From Cyanophora paradoxa (Eukaryota > Glaucocystophyceae > Cyanophorales > Cyanophoraceae), in the NCBI GenBank assembly GCA_004431415.1, contig QPMI01000111.1, positions 1-64,000 of the forward strand: DNA of 64,000 nucleotides. Direction: 5' to 3'. The notes beneath the pieces were generated by a model that saw nothing but the letters and a program-made list of their open reading frames with translations, ran no database searches and was not told where the DNA came from. Both the position numbers and the translations under genes were made by a program. Shown piece by piece: positions 1-10,632 of this stretch. Position 1 is the stretch's first letter. Every line of letters starts with the position of its first letter.

Positions 1-982
1 AGCTCGCGTGGATTGATGTTCTGGCGAAGCAGTGCTGGCGTTGCGTGAGAAGGTTCTGGAGTTGAGTGCGATCCTCGGAAGGGCGTCGGGGTTCGACTCC
101 GATGGTTTCAACAGGGCGTCCACCATCGCCTTGATGGTCTCGGGCGATGGCTTTGTAGGAGGCGCAGTGTCACTCGACGGGGGCTCCATTCGAGCGTCGG
201 CATGACGGACGCGATGGGCACCGTGGGGCCGGCTGCGGGGCCAACCAGCATCGGCTCGGAGTCGAAGCGGCGAAGTGAGGCTCGAAGAAGCTGGCCAGCT
301 CCATGAGCTCCTTGTCGTTGAAGTGATTCGCCGGTTCGAGCAGTGTAAGGGGTGACGACACGTGCGACGTACGACATGAGACGCTCGCTGGCCTCGTGGG
401 ATAGCGGGATGTCGGCAGCAGCATCGACGGAGCCAACATGCGCCGCCTCGCCCTCCTTGCAGTTGGGTTCGGGCGGTCGTCGGTGGTAGACCTCCGGGTA
501 GAGGCGTCGGGCTCGGGAGATGTAGCGCCGTGGTTGCGAGCGTCGGGGTACGACAACAGGCTTGAAGTTCTCATAGATTTGCGCGGCTACGGAAGAGATC
601 GGGAATGTCAGTTGTTGTTGAGGTGTCCAGGAGCTGTAACACCCTTGGGGTAGGTCTCGACATTCTCGTGTGGACGGAATTCGGACTCCGGCCAAGTCCC
701 GAATTCAGTCTCCGCAATCACAGTTCCGGCTCGCAGGCGGACAGGCCGCCTGTGAGGGTTGCAGATCTGCACGAAAAACGTGCCGTGTGCTGGGTTGCGG
801 TGAATTTGGTATGGCACCAAGAATTCGACTTCGTCGGCTCCGTCGAAGCCGTCGTCGTCGAGGAGGAGTGGTGGCGGAGTGAGGAGGACTTCCGGTGCGC
901 CGAGAGTCGTGTTCGAAGTCGTTTGTGGCGTGTAACATCGAACGAGCGATTCACCCGGCCGTACAGTGATGTCCTTCGCCAA
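1..982 (-). pseudogene. Protease-RT connector of the retroelement pol
   Basis: From 982 the frame reads MAKDITVRPGESLVRCYTPQ and then FFVQICNPHRRPVRLRAGTV near 750. The pattern of a conserved N, a hydrophobic pair, and then GT-V-I-A is typical of the stretch following retropepsin in Ty3-type pol. After frame changes, NHFNDKELMELASFFEPHF lies near 0.3 kb. The last readable part, LNSRTFSRNASTAS, runs into the window edge and resembles the VFS-x-N-x-D-L-G block that precedes reverse transcriptase. Confidence 0.5.
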
Positions 983-1079
983 TCGGACCAGAACGCCGCC
1001 GTCGTGCTGGCCCGTAGCCGAAAAGGGACGTGGAATCGTTCGCCATCCGAGGAGTCAGGCGACGTGATCGTCATTCCCC

Positions 1080-1480
1080 AATTGCTGGGTCGAGCACGAT
1101 GTGAGCGTTGAGCGCCACAGCGTTTGTGAGGCCGAGTAGCATTGGAGTGTTTGCCCATGAGACCAGGCGCGACGACGAGGACCTTCCGCGGAATTGTGAC
1201 CGGACCAACCTTAATTGCAATGAATGCGATGCGCGCATAGGCAGTCATGTCCGTTCCAAAGCCGGTGAGGTGCACGCGCGGAGCGTTGCTGTAGCGAGGC
1301 CTGGCAGTTTGTCGGCGATACTGCCGTCGAGTACGTCCGCAGCGGCTCCTGTATCCACCATGCCTTGGTGAGGAGGTATTGAAGGACTTGTCGTCGGTGA
1401 TCGATAGCGGCGATGTGCAAGTTGACGCAGATTCGGCCGTCGTTGATGCGCTCTCTGAGCGTGCGGTTCGTGTCCGTCAT
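1080..1480 (-). pseudogene. Retropepsin-type aspartic protease of the retroelement, frame-broken
   Basis: A beta-rich lead-in (GRICVNLHIAAIDHRRQVLQ) is followed, after a frame change, by MVDTGAAADVLDGSIADKLP at about 1.36-1.30 kb. DTGA is the catalytic triad of retropepsins; here it is followed by alanines instead of the usual Ser/Thr. After another change come TAYARIAFIAIKVGPVTIPR and PMLLGLTNAVALNAHIVLDP, the expected positions of the flap region and the C-terminal hydrophobic-Gly segment. At least two frame changes lie inside the domain, so as assembled it cannot make one protein. Confidence 0.6.
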
Positions 1481-1531
1481 TCGCGCAATGGGGTGTGGTA
1501 CTGACGGGCCGCCGTCGCGAAGAGGGGAACG

Positions 1532-2313
1532 TCAAGGGTCCTCGACGTCGTCAAATCCCAACATGCGTGCCGCGCAGACGCGAAGCGAGGCGAGGTAGCT
1601 CTGCTCATACGGTGTGCACGGTGTCGAACCGGAGATGACGCTGGCTGGCGGAGCGGTGCCGTCCGCTTGAGGCGAGGTCGCTTCCGCGTGGTTGTCCGCC
1701 TGTGCACGTTCATGAGGACGTCCGTCGCGGCGAATGGGCGTGCCCTGCAGGGAGCTGCGACAGACGCAGCGGGGGCCGGTGATTGCGCATTGTGGCTGAA
1801 AAGTATCCGACGCCAAGGATGGGCTTGCAGTCGGCGTTGCGAGCTTGTTGAGGTGGCGGTTGCTGGCCAGCCATAGTGAATCTCGTTGATCGCGTCAACT
1901 TCGGTCCCCGCTGCGCCATCCGTCGTTCAGCCGGCCGGTAGCCAGGCTCTCCGGGGGATCGGAACGGGATGGCTTCGCGGTGGCGCGAGAGAGACGCCCG
2001 GAGATATTTGACGAGTTGGGGCCAAGCGTGGCGGAGGCGCGTGTCGCGTTGGAGTACGTGCCGCTCGTAGAACGTGTCCGTTGAGCGTCATGACTACGGA
2101 AGTCATTGTGAGGACCACGTCCCACGCCGCGAGGCCGATTGAATTGAGGATGAAGGCCGCCCGAGTGAACAAGGCGCGAGTGAAAGCGAGGTCGGCTGAC
2201 AGGCCCTGAGAGGTTGTGAAATCCCACCGAAAGTTCTCGATCTCGTGGAGCGTCTCCAGGATTGCGTGGGCGTTGAGTTGGTGAGACCGCTGAAGCGGCG
2301 ACCAGTCGTACAA
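1532..2313 (-). pseudogene. Retroelement coding segments just before the protease
   Basis: Segments in different frames read QLNAHAILETLHEIENFRWD (2.25 kb), ALFTRAAFILNSIGLAAWDV (2.17 kb), RNADCKPILGVGYFSATMRN (1.82 kb) and YEQSYLASLRVCAARMLGFD (1.58 kb). The last leads directly to the retropepsin region. No family recognised. Confidence 0.35.
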
Positions 2314-2578
2314 GTGATAACTGGCAGCGAATTCAGGGTCCTCGAAGGCACGGTGTCGCGCGGACGTGATCCGCTCGTAGTCCGTCCCCGTCCAGAGTAG
2401 AGGAGCCAGCAGCCCATCGTGAGATCCGTCGACGTCCTGGGATTAGTGAGGTCGTTGTATGCGATCGTGTACGTGTGCTGCCGTGTGAGCGGTCCAAGGA
2501 GGCCGTGGGGGGCGAACGCGGACGACTGCACGCGCGAGGCTAGGCTCGGCGTCCCGGCCGACGGGGTCTCCGATGGAG

Positions 2579-5500
2579 CTACGGACTCGGCGGTGGAGCC
2601 ACCACTGTCCGAGCTGGAGTCGTCGCCGTCAGAGGTTCCCGTCGTCTCGGTCCCCGTAGGACTACGACGCGGAGGCCTGTTACTGCCAGATGGCTTGAAG
2701 ACAACACCTGGATGTGACCGAAGCGTGCCAGTCCCGTCGGCTCGTTGGTGCGCAGATCCTTGAAGTCGGTCGACCAGACGACGAAGGGTCGGACAAAGGG
2801 CTTGCGCGCAATCCCAGGGTTCCGACGAATGTACTCGTCCGTGCCCACGAGCTTGATCTTGCGTCGAGGCGCGGGTCCCAAATGTACGCGCGCGCGACTC
2901 CTCTGCCTTCGTCGTAGTGATGTAGTTCATGATGTTAGTGAAGCGCGTGCGGCCTTCGTACGGGTCGACAGGCGCGCCGTGGGGCCGTGACCAATGTAAA
3001 TGTGGGGGATCTGACGAAGGAGGCTGTCGTTGTCCGGATCGCCCAGGGAGTGACGCAGGGGGAGGACGTCGACGATCTGTACCGCCCGGTAGGCTTCGCG
3101 GCTAGTGAACGTGATGGGCCGCCTCGTCGCCGCGTCGACGGTGGCGTGATTGTAAACGAATTGTTCCAACCAACCGTGGAGTAGCGCCCGCGCCTGCGGT
3201 TCGCGACTGAAGATGGCGGCGCCGAATTCATTGTAGAATGGATCGAATGTGAAGTTGCCATATTCGGCGTGACGGAATTGCTCGTGTATGTCGGCGTATC
3301 GCTGTTCGAAATCCATAATAGCGTTGCGCACTGCGCTCGCGTTGACGTCATAGACACTGGGACGATGCGGGTGTGACGGATCGTTCGTGGGATCGAAGTC
3401 AGCGCCCCGGACTTGGGCGTTGAGTGCGTTGATGACTCCATCCGGGAGTCGGAATGCTACGGGCCAGCAGTGGTTTCGATCCATGTCGACATCTTCGCGA
3501 GCCGCCGGGGGTGTCTCGTGCTTGATCTGGACCGCCAACCAGTCGTTGGTTGCCTTGTGCAGTAGGGATTCGAAGGCTGTGATTAAATGTGCGGGTCGAC
3601 GCGTTCGCAGTCAGGGTACTCGACCTCGTACCATTTGTCGAGTTTGGCACTGCGCGCCACTTCGCCTGAAGCCGTGAAGCGGAAGTGCAGCTCATCCTCG
3701 TGGCTACGAACGTAGTCGATGATGATGTTCCCGAGTTCCCCCGGTAGGGGCTCGAGAAGAACGACAAGGCACCGTGCAGCTTGACTGCCGCCGCCAGGTA
3801 CGCTGCGATTCCGTACACCCAAGTGTGTACCGAAAGCGGGAACCCAGGACCTGGTGGACGACGGGGGGCGTTGCAGGCGCGGTGCCCGTGGGCCCGCGAC
3901 GACGCAGAGACACGACGACGCCCCCAGGGCCAGTGTAGTCATTGACGGACACCGGAAGTACTTGGGGTCGGGGCCGCACGGGTGCGGCCCCGCCGCCTCG
4001 TTTGGGGTTTCCTCGTGCCCGCGATGATCTGCTGCCAGGTGTTCCGGTTGTTCGCGTCGAAGATAGTGATGTGCGAGCGGTTCTGGATCGCGTTGGGGGC
4101 ACCGCGGCTGGGTCCGGCCGGTGCAACGTGCGTGAATCGGACGATTCGAGGGCCGCACAGGTCAGCATTGGCCGGCGTAAGAGTCATGGGCGGCGCGTTG
4201 AGGTCGTCGGGCATGGCAATCTCGTAGAAGCATCGTTCGACATCTTGACGTGAAGCGGAGTCACGGAGGTGCGCGTGGTTGTCCTCGTCGTAGATGCAGT
4301 CGAAGTAGTCGGCATACTTGTTGGCCGGGTGGAACTCGTCGGCGGCCGTGATCAGGAACGATCGGAAGGGCAGGCCCGCGCGGTTGTGCTGGCTGAGTTC
4401 GCCATGGCCGGGAGCACCGGCGCGGTACGGTAGGTGCCGGGGCCGACGCCGTAGCGTAGGACACGACTGAGTGCTCGCGAGAAGTTCGACCAGCGTACGT
4501 GCATCTTCATGAGGAATGGGCGCATGTACGGGACGCGCCGGAGAAATGCCTCGAGACCAGAGTCGCCGAGTAGCACGTATGGCATGTGGACCTCACCTAG
4601 GACGTGCATGTACTTCTTTGTCGTGGTGGCGGGATGAACTGGGGGTGGGTCCCGAGTCGGGATTCCCTCCAGCTCTTCGACCGGCGGCGGCTCCGGGAGC
4701 TCCTCCGGTCTGTGCCCGTCCTCCACAGTGAGCTCCTCGGTCAGATCAGCCGTCTGTCCGAACGGGGCTGGGCCTCCGAGGATGTGAGCCGCGACGGCGA
4801 AGATGTGGGGCGCGTGTCGCCCATGTTCCTGGATCGTTTTGCAGTACGCTGTGGCCAGGAAGTCCGTGTTCGTGAAGAGAAGCGGTGTCATGAAGATGTG
4901 ATAGGAGGTATCCCGTCCCGGATCAGTATCCAGAGGTAGGAAGTCACCTCCAGCTCGCGTCTCCTCGGGGCTGTATGTGCGCATGCCGTACGGGAGTGGG
5001 GGGCGAGGATTGTGGAGACGGATTGGGTACCAGTCGTTGATCGTTTGGGCGAATAATTCCCCGTTGATGTGATTGTTGCGCCGTCCAAAACCCGCATAGA
5101 ACGTGTCGCGCTCGTTCTCCGTCGAATCAGGTCGCGGTTCCCGTCGGACCATCACGCCGCTCAGATCGGCCACACTCCGTGCTGGTAGCCAGCGCCGTCG
5201 ACGACCGTGAAGCCCTTCGCCCATTCCTCGTTGAGGAAGGCCCAGAAATAGACGTCAGGAATGTCAGCGTTCTCCGAGAGTAGCACCTCCTTGAAAGGAA
5301 CAGTGTGGAGTTCGCTCAAAATTCTGGAGATGATGGAGTCGACCTCCTCGGGAGTGAGCCGGGCGGCCTTGCGCTCCTTCTTCTGCAACTTCTCGTCATT
5401 CGGTCGCTTCTCGCGGGGGCGCTTGCGCTCTGTTCCGTAGACCATAGCGCGGGCGCGAAGCCCGAAGTACGTGTTGGAGTTCCAGAAAGTGTCCTTGCTC

Positions 5501-5827
5501 ATGTCGTCGACAAGTCCAACGAGGAATCCCAGTCAGGAACGCGAGGCAAGATGTCGATGCCGTCCGACGTCCACTGTGTCAGGTATCCGTACTCGTCAAC
5601 GTCGCGCTCAGGGGGCCGTGGGACCGGGACGGCGAGAGGTCGGTGACGGGTACCATCGGACTGGGGAGGACAGGGAGTAGGTGATCGCGGTAGCGCGGGT
5701 AAAGCATGCAGTAGAACAGATTCAATCGATGCTCGGCGTCCAGGAGGAAGGCCCGTGTTACCGCCAAGCGCTGGGTGGTCGTAGCCTTGCTAAGTGCAGT
5801 GTCGAGTCGAGCGACGAGGCGAAGCAA
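2579..5827 (-). pseudogene. Retroelement coding segments of unknown function
   Basis: A chain of open segments lies in alternating minus-strand frames. Examples are TRAFLLDAEHRLNLFYCMLY (5.75 kb), DTFWNSNTYFGLRARAMVYG (5.48 kb), RLTPEEVDSIISRILSELHT (5.35 kb), FYAGFGRRNNHINGELFAQT (5.08 kb), KKYMHVLGEVHMPYVLLGDS (4.6 kb), GPRIVRFTHVAPAGPSRGAP (4.1 kb), LPGELGNIIIDYVRSHEDEL (3.72 kb), RNAIMDFEQRYADIHEQFRH (3.3 kb) and PFVRPFVVWSTDFKDLRTNE (2.78 kb). They are rich in Tyr, Phe and Trp like a folded protein, but I recognise no domain and see no reverse transcriptase or integrase motif. Confidence 0.35.
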
Positions 5828-5961
5828 GCTTGCTCGCAGTACGAGTGCTTGACTCCGTCTCGAGCTTGTACGCGCGACGCATGGCCTCGAGAGTCAGCTG
5901 GAGGATATGGGAGCGCCACGCAGTTTGCACGCCAGGAGCGCCGCCTCTTCAGGGTGCACCA

Positions 5962-7637
5962 TTATGTAACGGTCAGAGTTGTAATAGAGCTCGACAGCTG
6001 GCTCGGGCTGCTTCGGGTGAAGACGGGGGCGTGCAGTCGCGATTCGAGACGGATCGGTTTGCCCTTCTTGGCGAGTTGACGCTTGTGCATGAACGTAGTG
6101 ATTGACATCGCGACAACGGTGGTGTCATGTAGCTCGGCGAGCCTTGCCAGCGCAGTCGTCTCCGTGACAGACGCGGCGACGACGTTCGTGAAATTTGAGG
6201 GAGGACGCCGGAGCGGTGACGGGACAGTCCGTGCCGAAGACAGTGGTGTAGGTCGGACTCGCTGACGGGGGCGTGCGCAGACGATGGACATCGCGTGCCG
6301 CGACCACTGCTAACTGGCTGTTCAGCCGGATCTCCTCCGCGAGCTCGGCGGTCGCCCGCTGGTTCGTAGCCGGGTTCGCGTCGGATTTCGGTTGAAACGG
6401 GACGTGTAGTAACGGCGCAGGAAGTTGCCGGGGCCCTCGACGTCGGCTGTGATGTTGACGAGGCGGAGTACGTTCTCGACTTGCTCGGTGAGCATTGACA
6501 GCAACGGCGCGTGACTCGTCGGCCATGGACGGTCGGAGCTCGGTGCTGGGTCACGAACGTCGTAGAGGTGAGCAAATCGGCTATCCCCGTAGCGGTCGCG
6601 CGTCTCGTCCCACTTGTAATGGTCGAAGTATGCAGCGATGTCCCACGCCCGCGCCAGGGCCGTCGAACGCATCGACAAGGCGATGTCGGGCGGCGGTGAA
6701 CCGTGTCGAAGCGTAGACAGATAGATGTCGTCAGGTCCTGTGAGCGGGCCGTGAACTTGACAGTTTGGACCAGTTGCCTGATTGTTGCAAGGCGCGTCGC
6801 CGTGTTCGTGATCTTGTCGAAGTTCAAGAACCGTTCATCGCTCTCCGTCATCTCCACGTCGTAGTGCAGCGTCCGGAGATTGCGGGCAAGGTTGACAGCC
6901 ACCTGAAGGATGCACGGTACGACTGGAGTCTTGGACTGGTGTACAAGAGTGAACTCTGTCGGTGTCAAACCAAACAGCTCCAGCATCTCTGGCCGTCCGA
7001 GGACATCGGCGAGCGGGTCGTTCGGGTGAGGCCACGTGGTCGCCGTCTCCCCAGGCGCGAAGGGCTGAGCCCGCGCGAGGCGCATGATGACGTGGATGAC
7101 GGAGCGGAATTCGGTCAGATGTTGAAGGAGGTAGTGAGCCTGGTCACTCGGGCGAGTACCCAGCAACGGTTGCCCAGTAGGCGTGTTGCTGCGGGCAGCT
7201 GCGAGGTGCATGCAGCTCGTGAGCTCGCTGGCGGCGAAGAGGGTCGGCGTCTCAGGGGTCTTGCGCCAATCCGTCGTCGTCGTTGTGACCATGAAGCGTC
7301 GCGGCGTGTCCAGGTACGCACGCAGCTGGTTGTGCACCACGGGCTTGAGGCGAAGGATCGTCCAGGCGTGGCGGTGTCCAAGGTCGGCGGCCACGTCCTT
7401 GATCTCGGGCTCCGAGTCGCTGGACGTGTCTTCGTCGGTGTCAGGAGGACTGTCACGGTCGTCGTGAGGGCTCGGCAAGGTCGGCGTGTCGACGATGATT
7501 CCCCTCGAAACGCGCGGGTCGCCCATGGGCACGTCCTCGGTCCTCTCAGTGCCCGACGAGTCGGCAGTCGTCGAGTCAGGCATCGACGCGTCGGTCGGTG
7601 CAGTGTAGTCGGGGTGAAGTGACGGGATCGGCAGCAT
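5962..7637 (-). pseudogene. Retroelement ORF starting SMLPIPSLHPDY-like, frame broken after about 300 residues
   Basis: An ATG at 7637 opens a frame with an acidic, Ser/Thr/Pro-rich N-terminus, then a folded-looking region (GHRHAWTILRLKPVVHNQLR, SDQAHYLLQHLTEFRSVIHV, EMLELFGLTPTEFTLVHQSK). Near 6.74 kb it switches frame to RAWDIAAYFDHYKWDETRDR, near 6.4 kb to NQRATAELAEEIRLNSQLAV, and again to TFMHKRQLAKKGKPIRLESR. No family is recognised. Codon use and amino-acid make-up match the 986-residue ORF just upstream. Confidence 0.4.
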
Positions 7638-7671
7638 CGGGGGTTGGGCCGGGCTCTGCGGCGGGCCGCCG

Positions 7672-10632
7672 TCACAGTCGTGGCCGGGGCTGGCGGGGCG
7701 TCGGACGGGCCAGTAGCTCAGGCGCAGGCGACGGGGCCGTCGAGACCGCAGCCACGGCCGTGGGGGACGGGACGCTGTGCGGGGTCGTCAGCGAGGTCGC
7801 CATCGCCGGTGCGATGGGCGAAGCATCTCGAGCGGCCGTCGACGAGACCGGCGTCTCGAGAGCGGGCGTCGGGGCCACCGGAGTCGTCGTCACGGGTGCA
7901 ACGGGCTGGGCGTCCGGAGTCGTCGTCGCGGGTGCAACGGGCTGGGCGTCCGGAGTGTCCGTCGACGAGGCCGTCACCTCGGGCGCAGGGGTGGGTCGTT
8001 CCGCGGGCCGGGGGCTCCGGGCGTCGGTCGGCGGTGTCACCGGTGCCGTTGGGCACGTCATGTCGTCGTCGTGGTAGTGAGGGTGGCCCGGGGTCTGGGG
8101 CCGGCTGGTATGAATCGGGAGCGCGCGGCCGCGGCCCCTGACCGTTCCCCCATGCCTCGCCGATTGGCGCGGTGGAGCCTGTGCTGCCGCAGTACGGCGA
8201 CGGGCGTCCATGGTGCGGCCACGAGCAATACCACCGATTGCAGCCTGCAAGTAGGGGGCTTGCGCCGCGGCCTGCACCGGGTCCTCTCCCTTGGCAGCTT
8301 CGGCGTCGAGGCGAGCCTGCAGTTCACGTGCGAGCTGTTCGTCGGCCAGCAGCTGCGCGTGCTTGTCGGGCGGAGTGGTCGGGGACGGCGTTCCAGGCGT
8401 GCGGCGACGAAGGATGTCTGTCAACACGTTGTGGACTTCGAGGTACCTCGCCGAAAACTGCGTCGGGTCCCGAAGTCGCGCGTTCTCGGCGGCGAGTCGC
8501 AAGTACTCCATGTCGACGTCGTTGGTTCGGAGAGTGAGATGCGGCTTAATCTTGTCCCGCTGTCGAGCCGGCCAGTCGTGTAGAACGGCAGCGACGTAAA
8601 TCGACGCCAACTTGCGGCTCACTTCCCCAGCTGCAGCGACCGTGGTCTCAGGCACCGGGTAGGGCGGAAGATCAGTTGGTGTCGGGCCGAGGCGCGTGTT
8701 CGGCTCATCGACGGGGTGCATTAACGCGTGAGCATGGTAGAACGCCGGTGCCGACAAGCAGACGGGAAGCGACGCGTTCACAGTCGTTCGCGCGAGTCGG
8801 GACGTGTCCTGCCCAGAGGTGTTGACAACTCCCGGGGCGAGAATGATTGGCCGAGTGCCTATCGGTCCAGTACTCGCGTCGCGAACGCCAGGCCGGAGGG
8901 TGCTGGCGCGGACGGTGAAGGGGCTGACGTCGACGTTAAGGAAGATGTCAGCGACCCGAGGCCAGTCGTCGTTCCCCGTCAAAGACGTCGTTCCCTGTGG
9001 GGTGATATCCATTAACAGACCGATAATCCGCAGGAAGAGCGTCTTCATTTCCATCGTCACTCCGTACAGAGCGTCGAGCGTGATGTCCGCCGGTGCATCG
9101 TCAGGTCGCAGAGTACTCGGGTACGGCGTGCGCTGGCGTGAGGTTGGCGACGGTACGGGGCAATTGCGGACGAACTCCATGTACGGCGGCGTTGTGCAGA
9201 GGCGGCAGTGCTCCTGAAGCTCGACGTTAGTCATTGTCACCGTGTTGCCCGTGGTCGAGTCGATGTACTCGTAGTAGCGGTGCGCAATGCTGATCACTGA
9301 TGCACGGAGCCGGTGGTTCACGATGACGGGTGAGCCATCGGGGCCGATGCTGCACGTGTGGCACGGTGCAGGCATGTCGACTGGCGACAGGAAGAGAAGA
9401 ATTTGCTGTCCCCCAACACTGACCATGATCTTCTCGACCGTGCGAGAGGCGAAGACGCGGTCTCCACCCTCGTGCGCATACCTCCCCGCTGCCTGGTGGC
9501 GACGAGCGATGAGCGTGATCGAGTCTTCCGCAATGTCCATCAGCATCTCGCGCAACTTCCGGTTGCGGTTGATGGGGTCATTGTCAGCCCTGTCCTCCGA
9601 CGCCTTGGGCCGCAGTACGGCGGGCGCGGGTGGAGTGGGCGTGGTCGGCGGGACGATTGGCGTCTTGTCCTCAGGGGCGAGGCCCTCTGCCGTCGCGACA
9701 GAGCTGGGTCCGGCGACGGGGTCGGTCGGAGCGTTTGCCGCGACGAAACGAGCGTAGGCGTCAGCAGCCTTTGCCGAAGTCGCGTCAGGGCCTGAGGCGA
9801 ACCGTAGCTCACCCTCGCGCTCGAGAATGTAGACGAGAAGTAGGATAGTAGACTCGACGTCGTAGCCACGGAGGTACGTGCGGAGTGTGCTCTCAACGTA
9901 ATTGACAGCGGCCGTTCGTCGGTTGGGGCGCATGAATGTTGGGCTGCGGTTCTGCGCGTCGGTGAAGGACGTCTTGACACGGTTCAGGAGGGACTCGACG
10001 ACAGCAGCTCCTGGGAGCGTCAGCGTTGTCGTAGGTGCAGGCGGCGCGTCGGTTGTGTCCATGGCGCCGTCGGTGAAAGTGAAGACACGACGGGCGCACA
10101 GAGCGTTGACGATTGCCTGAACCGTAGTGTCAACATCGAATGCCTCGAGCTCCTTACGCAGTACACTCGTGACGTGGTTGGCCGCAGCCTGCCGCGTGCG
10201 AGGCGGCGGGGCGCCCGTGTTCGTGATGGCCATCGCTGCCATTTCAACCAAGTGTAACAGCTGCTCGCCCTCAGCGCCCCGGTAGGGCCGGCGAAGCTGC
10301 TCGTTGGTGTTCGAGATGTTAGTGTTAATTGCCGCGATAGTCGTCGTCTCACGGGCGATTGCGATCCACGTGCGCAACGTTGTCACGTCATCCTCAGTGG
10401 CCGTGTCTGCAATGATGCGTGTGACGGCCGCATTCAGACGCTTGTGCTCACTGTGGCCTTTCGGGTTGATGAGCGGGCGGGCCGCCAGCAAGTGCCAATG
10501 CGGGTGGCTGTGGTGAGCGTGAGTGCCGTCAGCGCACGGGATGCCGGGGTTCACGTCGAGCGCCGGCGGGATCGGGAACCGCCCGTTCTTCGCGTGTCCG
10601 GAGATGTCGCGGGCGATCACAAAGAACTCCAT
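7672..10632 (-). CDS. Retroelement ORF, 986 residues, unrecognised
   Basis: This is the longest intact frame in the element, with an ATG at 10632. The N-terminus has a histidine cluster (HAHHSHPHWHLLA, residues 38-50). Residues 146-186 and 238-278 are a diverged internal duplication (AAANHVTSVLRKELEAFDVD and AAVNYVESTLRTYLRGYDVE). A possible zinc site pairs PCHTC with EHCRLC (about 9.37-9.19 kb). A Gln/Ala-rich helix follows (LADEQLARELQARLDAEAAK), then an RG-rich patch and a Pro/Thr/Ala-rich tail containing a 12-residue repeat. No polymerase, protease or integrase motif is visible. The stop is 35 nt before the next ATG at 7637, so it may be a separate ORF and not a frameshifted part of one polyprotein. 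Function unknown. Confidence 0.5.
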   Translation of the reverse strand: MEFFVIARDISGHAKNGRFPIPPALDVNPGIPCADGTHAHHSHPHWHLLAARPLINPKGHSEHKRLNAAVTRIIADTATEDDVTTLRTWIAIARETTTIAAINTNISNTNEQLRRPYRGAEGEQLLHLVEMAAMAITNTGAPPPRTRQAAANHVTSVLRKELEAFDVDTTVQAIVNALCARRVFTFTDGAMDTTDAPPAPTTTLTLPGAAVVESLLNRVKTSFTDAQNRSPTFMRPNRRTAAVNYVESTLRTYLRGYDVESTILLLVYILEREGELRFASGPDATSAKAADAYARFVAANAPTDPVAGPSSVATAEGLAPEDKTPIVPPTTPTPPAPAVLRPKASEDRADNDPINRNRKLREMLMDIAEDSITLIARRHQAAGRYAHEGGDRVFASRTVEKIMVSVGGQQILLFLSPVDMPAPCHTCSIGPDGSPVIVNHRLRASVISIAHRYYEYIDSTTGNTVTMTNVELQEHCRLCTTPPYMEFVRNCPVPSPTSRQRTPYPSTLRPDDAPADITLDALYGVTMEMKTLFLRIIGLLMDITPQGTTSLTGNDDWPRVADIFLNVDVSPFTVRASTLRPGVRDASTGPIGTRPIILAPGVVNTSGQDTSRLARTTVNASLPVCLSAPAFYHAHALMHPVDEPNTRLGPTPTDLPPYPVPETTVAAAGEVSRKLASIYVAAVLHDWPARQRDKIKPHLTLRTNDVDMEYLRLAAENARLRDPTQFSARYLEVHNVLTDILRRRTPGTPSPTTPPDKHAQLLADEQLARELQARLDAEAAKGEDPVQAAAQAPYLQAAIGGIARGRTMDARRRTAAAQAPPRQSARHGGTVRGRGRALPIHTSRPQTPGHPHYHDDDMTCPTAPVTPPTDARSPRPAERPTPAPEVTASSTDTPDAQPVAPATTTPDAQPVAPVTTTPVAPTPALETPVSSTAARDASPIAPAMATSLTTPHSVPSPTAVAAVSTAPSPAPELLARPTPRQPRPRL
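7881..7952 (-). repeat. 36-bp tandem repeat, two near-identical copies
   Basis: Two adjacent 36-bp units share the core gggtgcaacgggctgggcgt. They encode PDAQPVAPxTTT in the tail of the 986-residue ORF. Confidence 0.8.

Noticed and set aside
10484-10520. HxHWH cluster in the 986-residue ORF read as an HUH nuclease motif
   Set aside because: The histidines are too many and too irregular, and no catalytic Tyr helix or upstream motif with the right spacing is visible.
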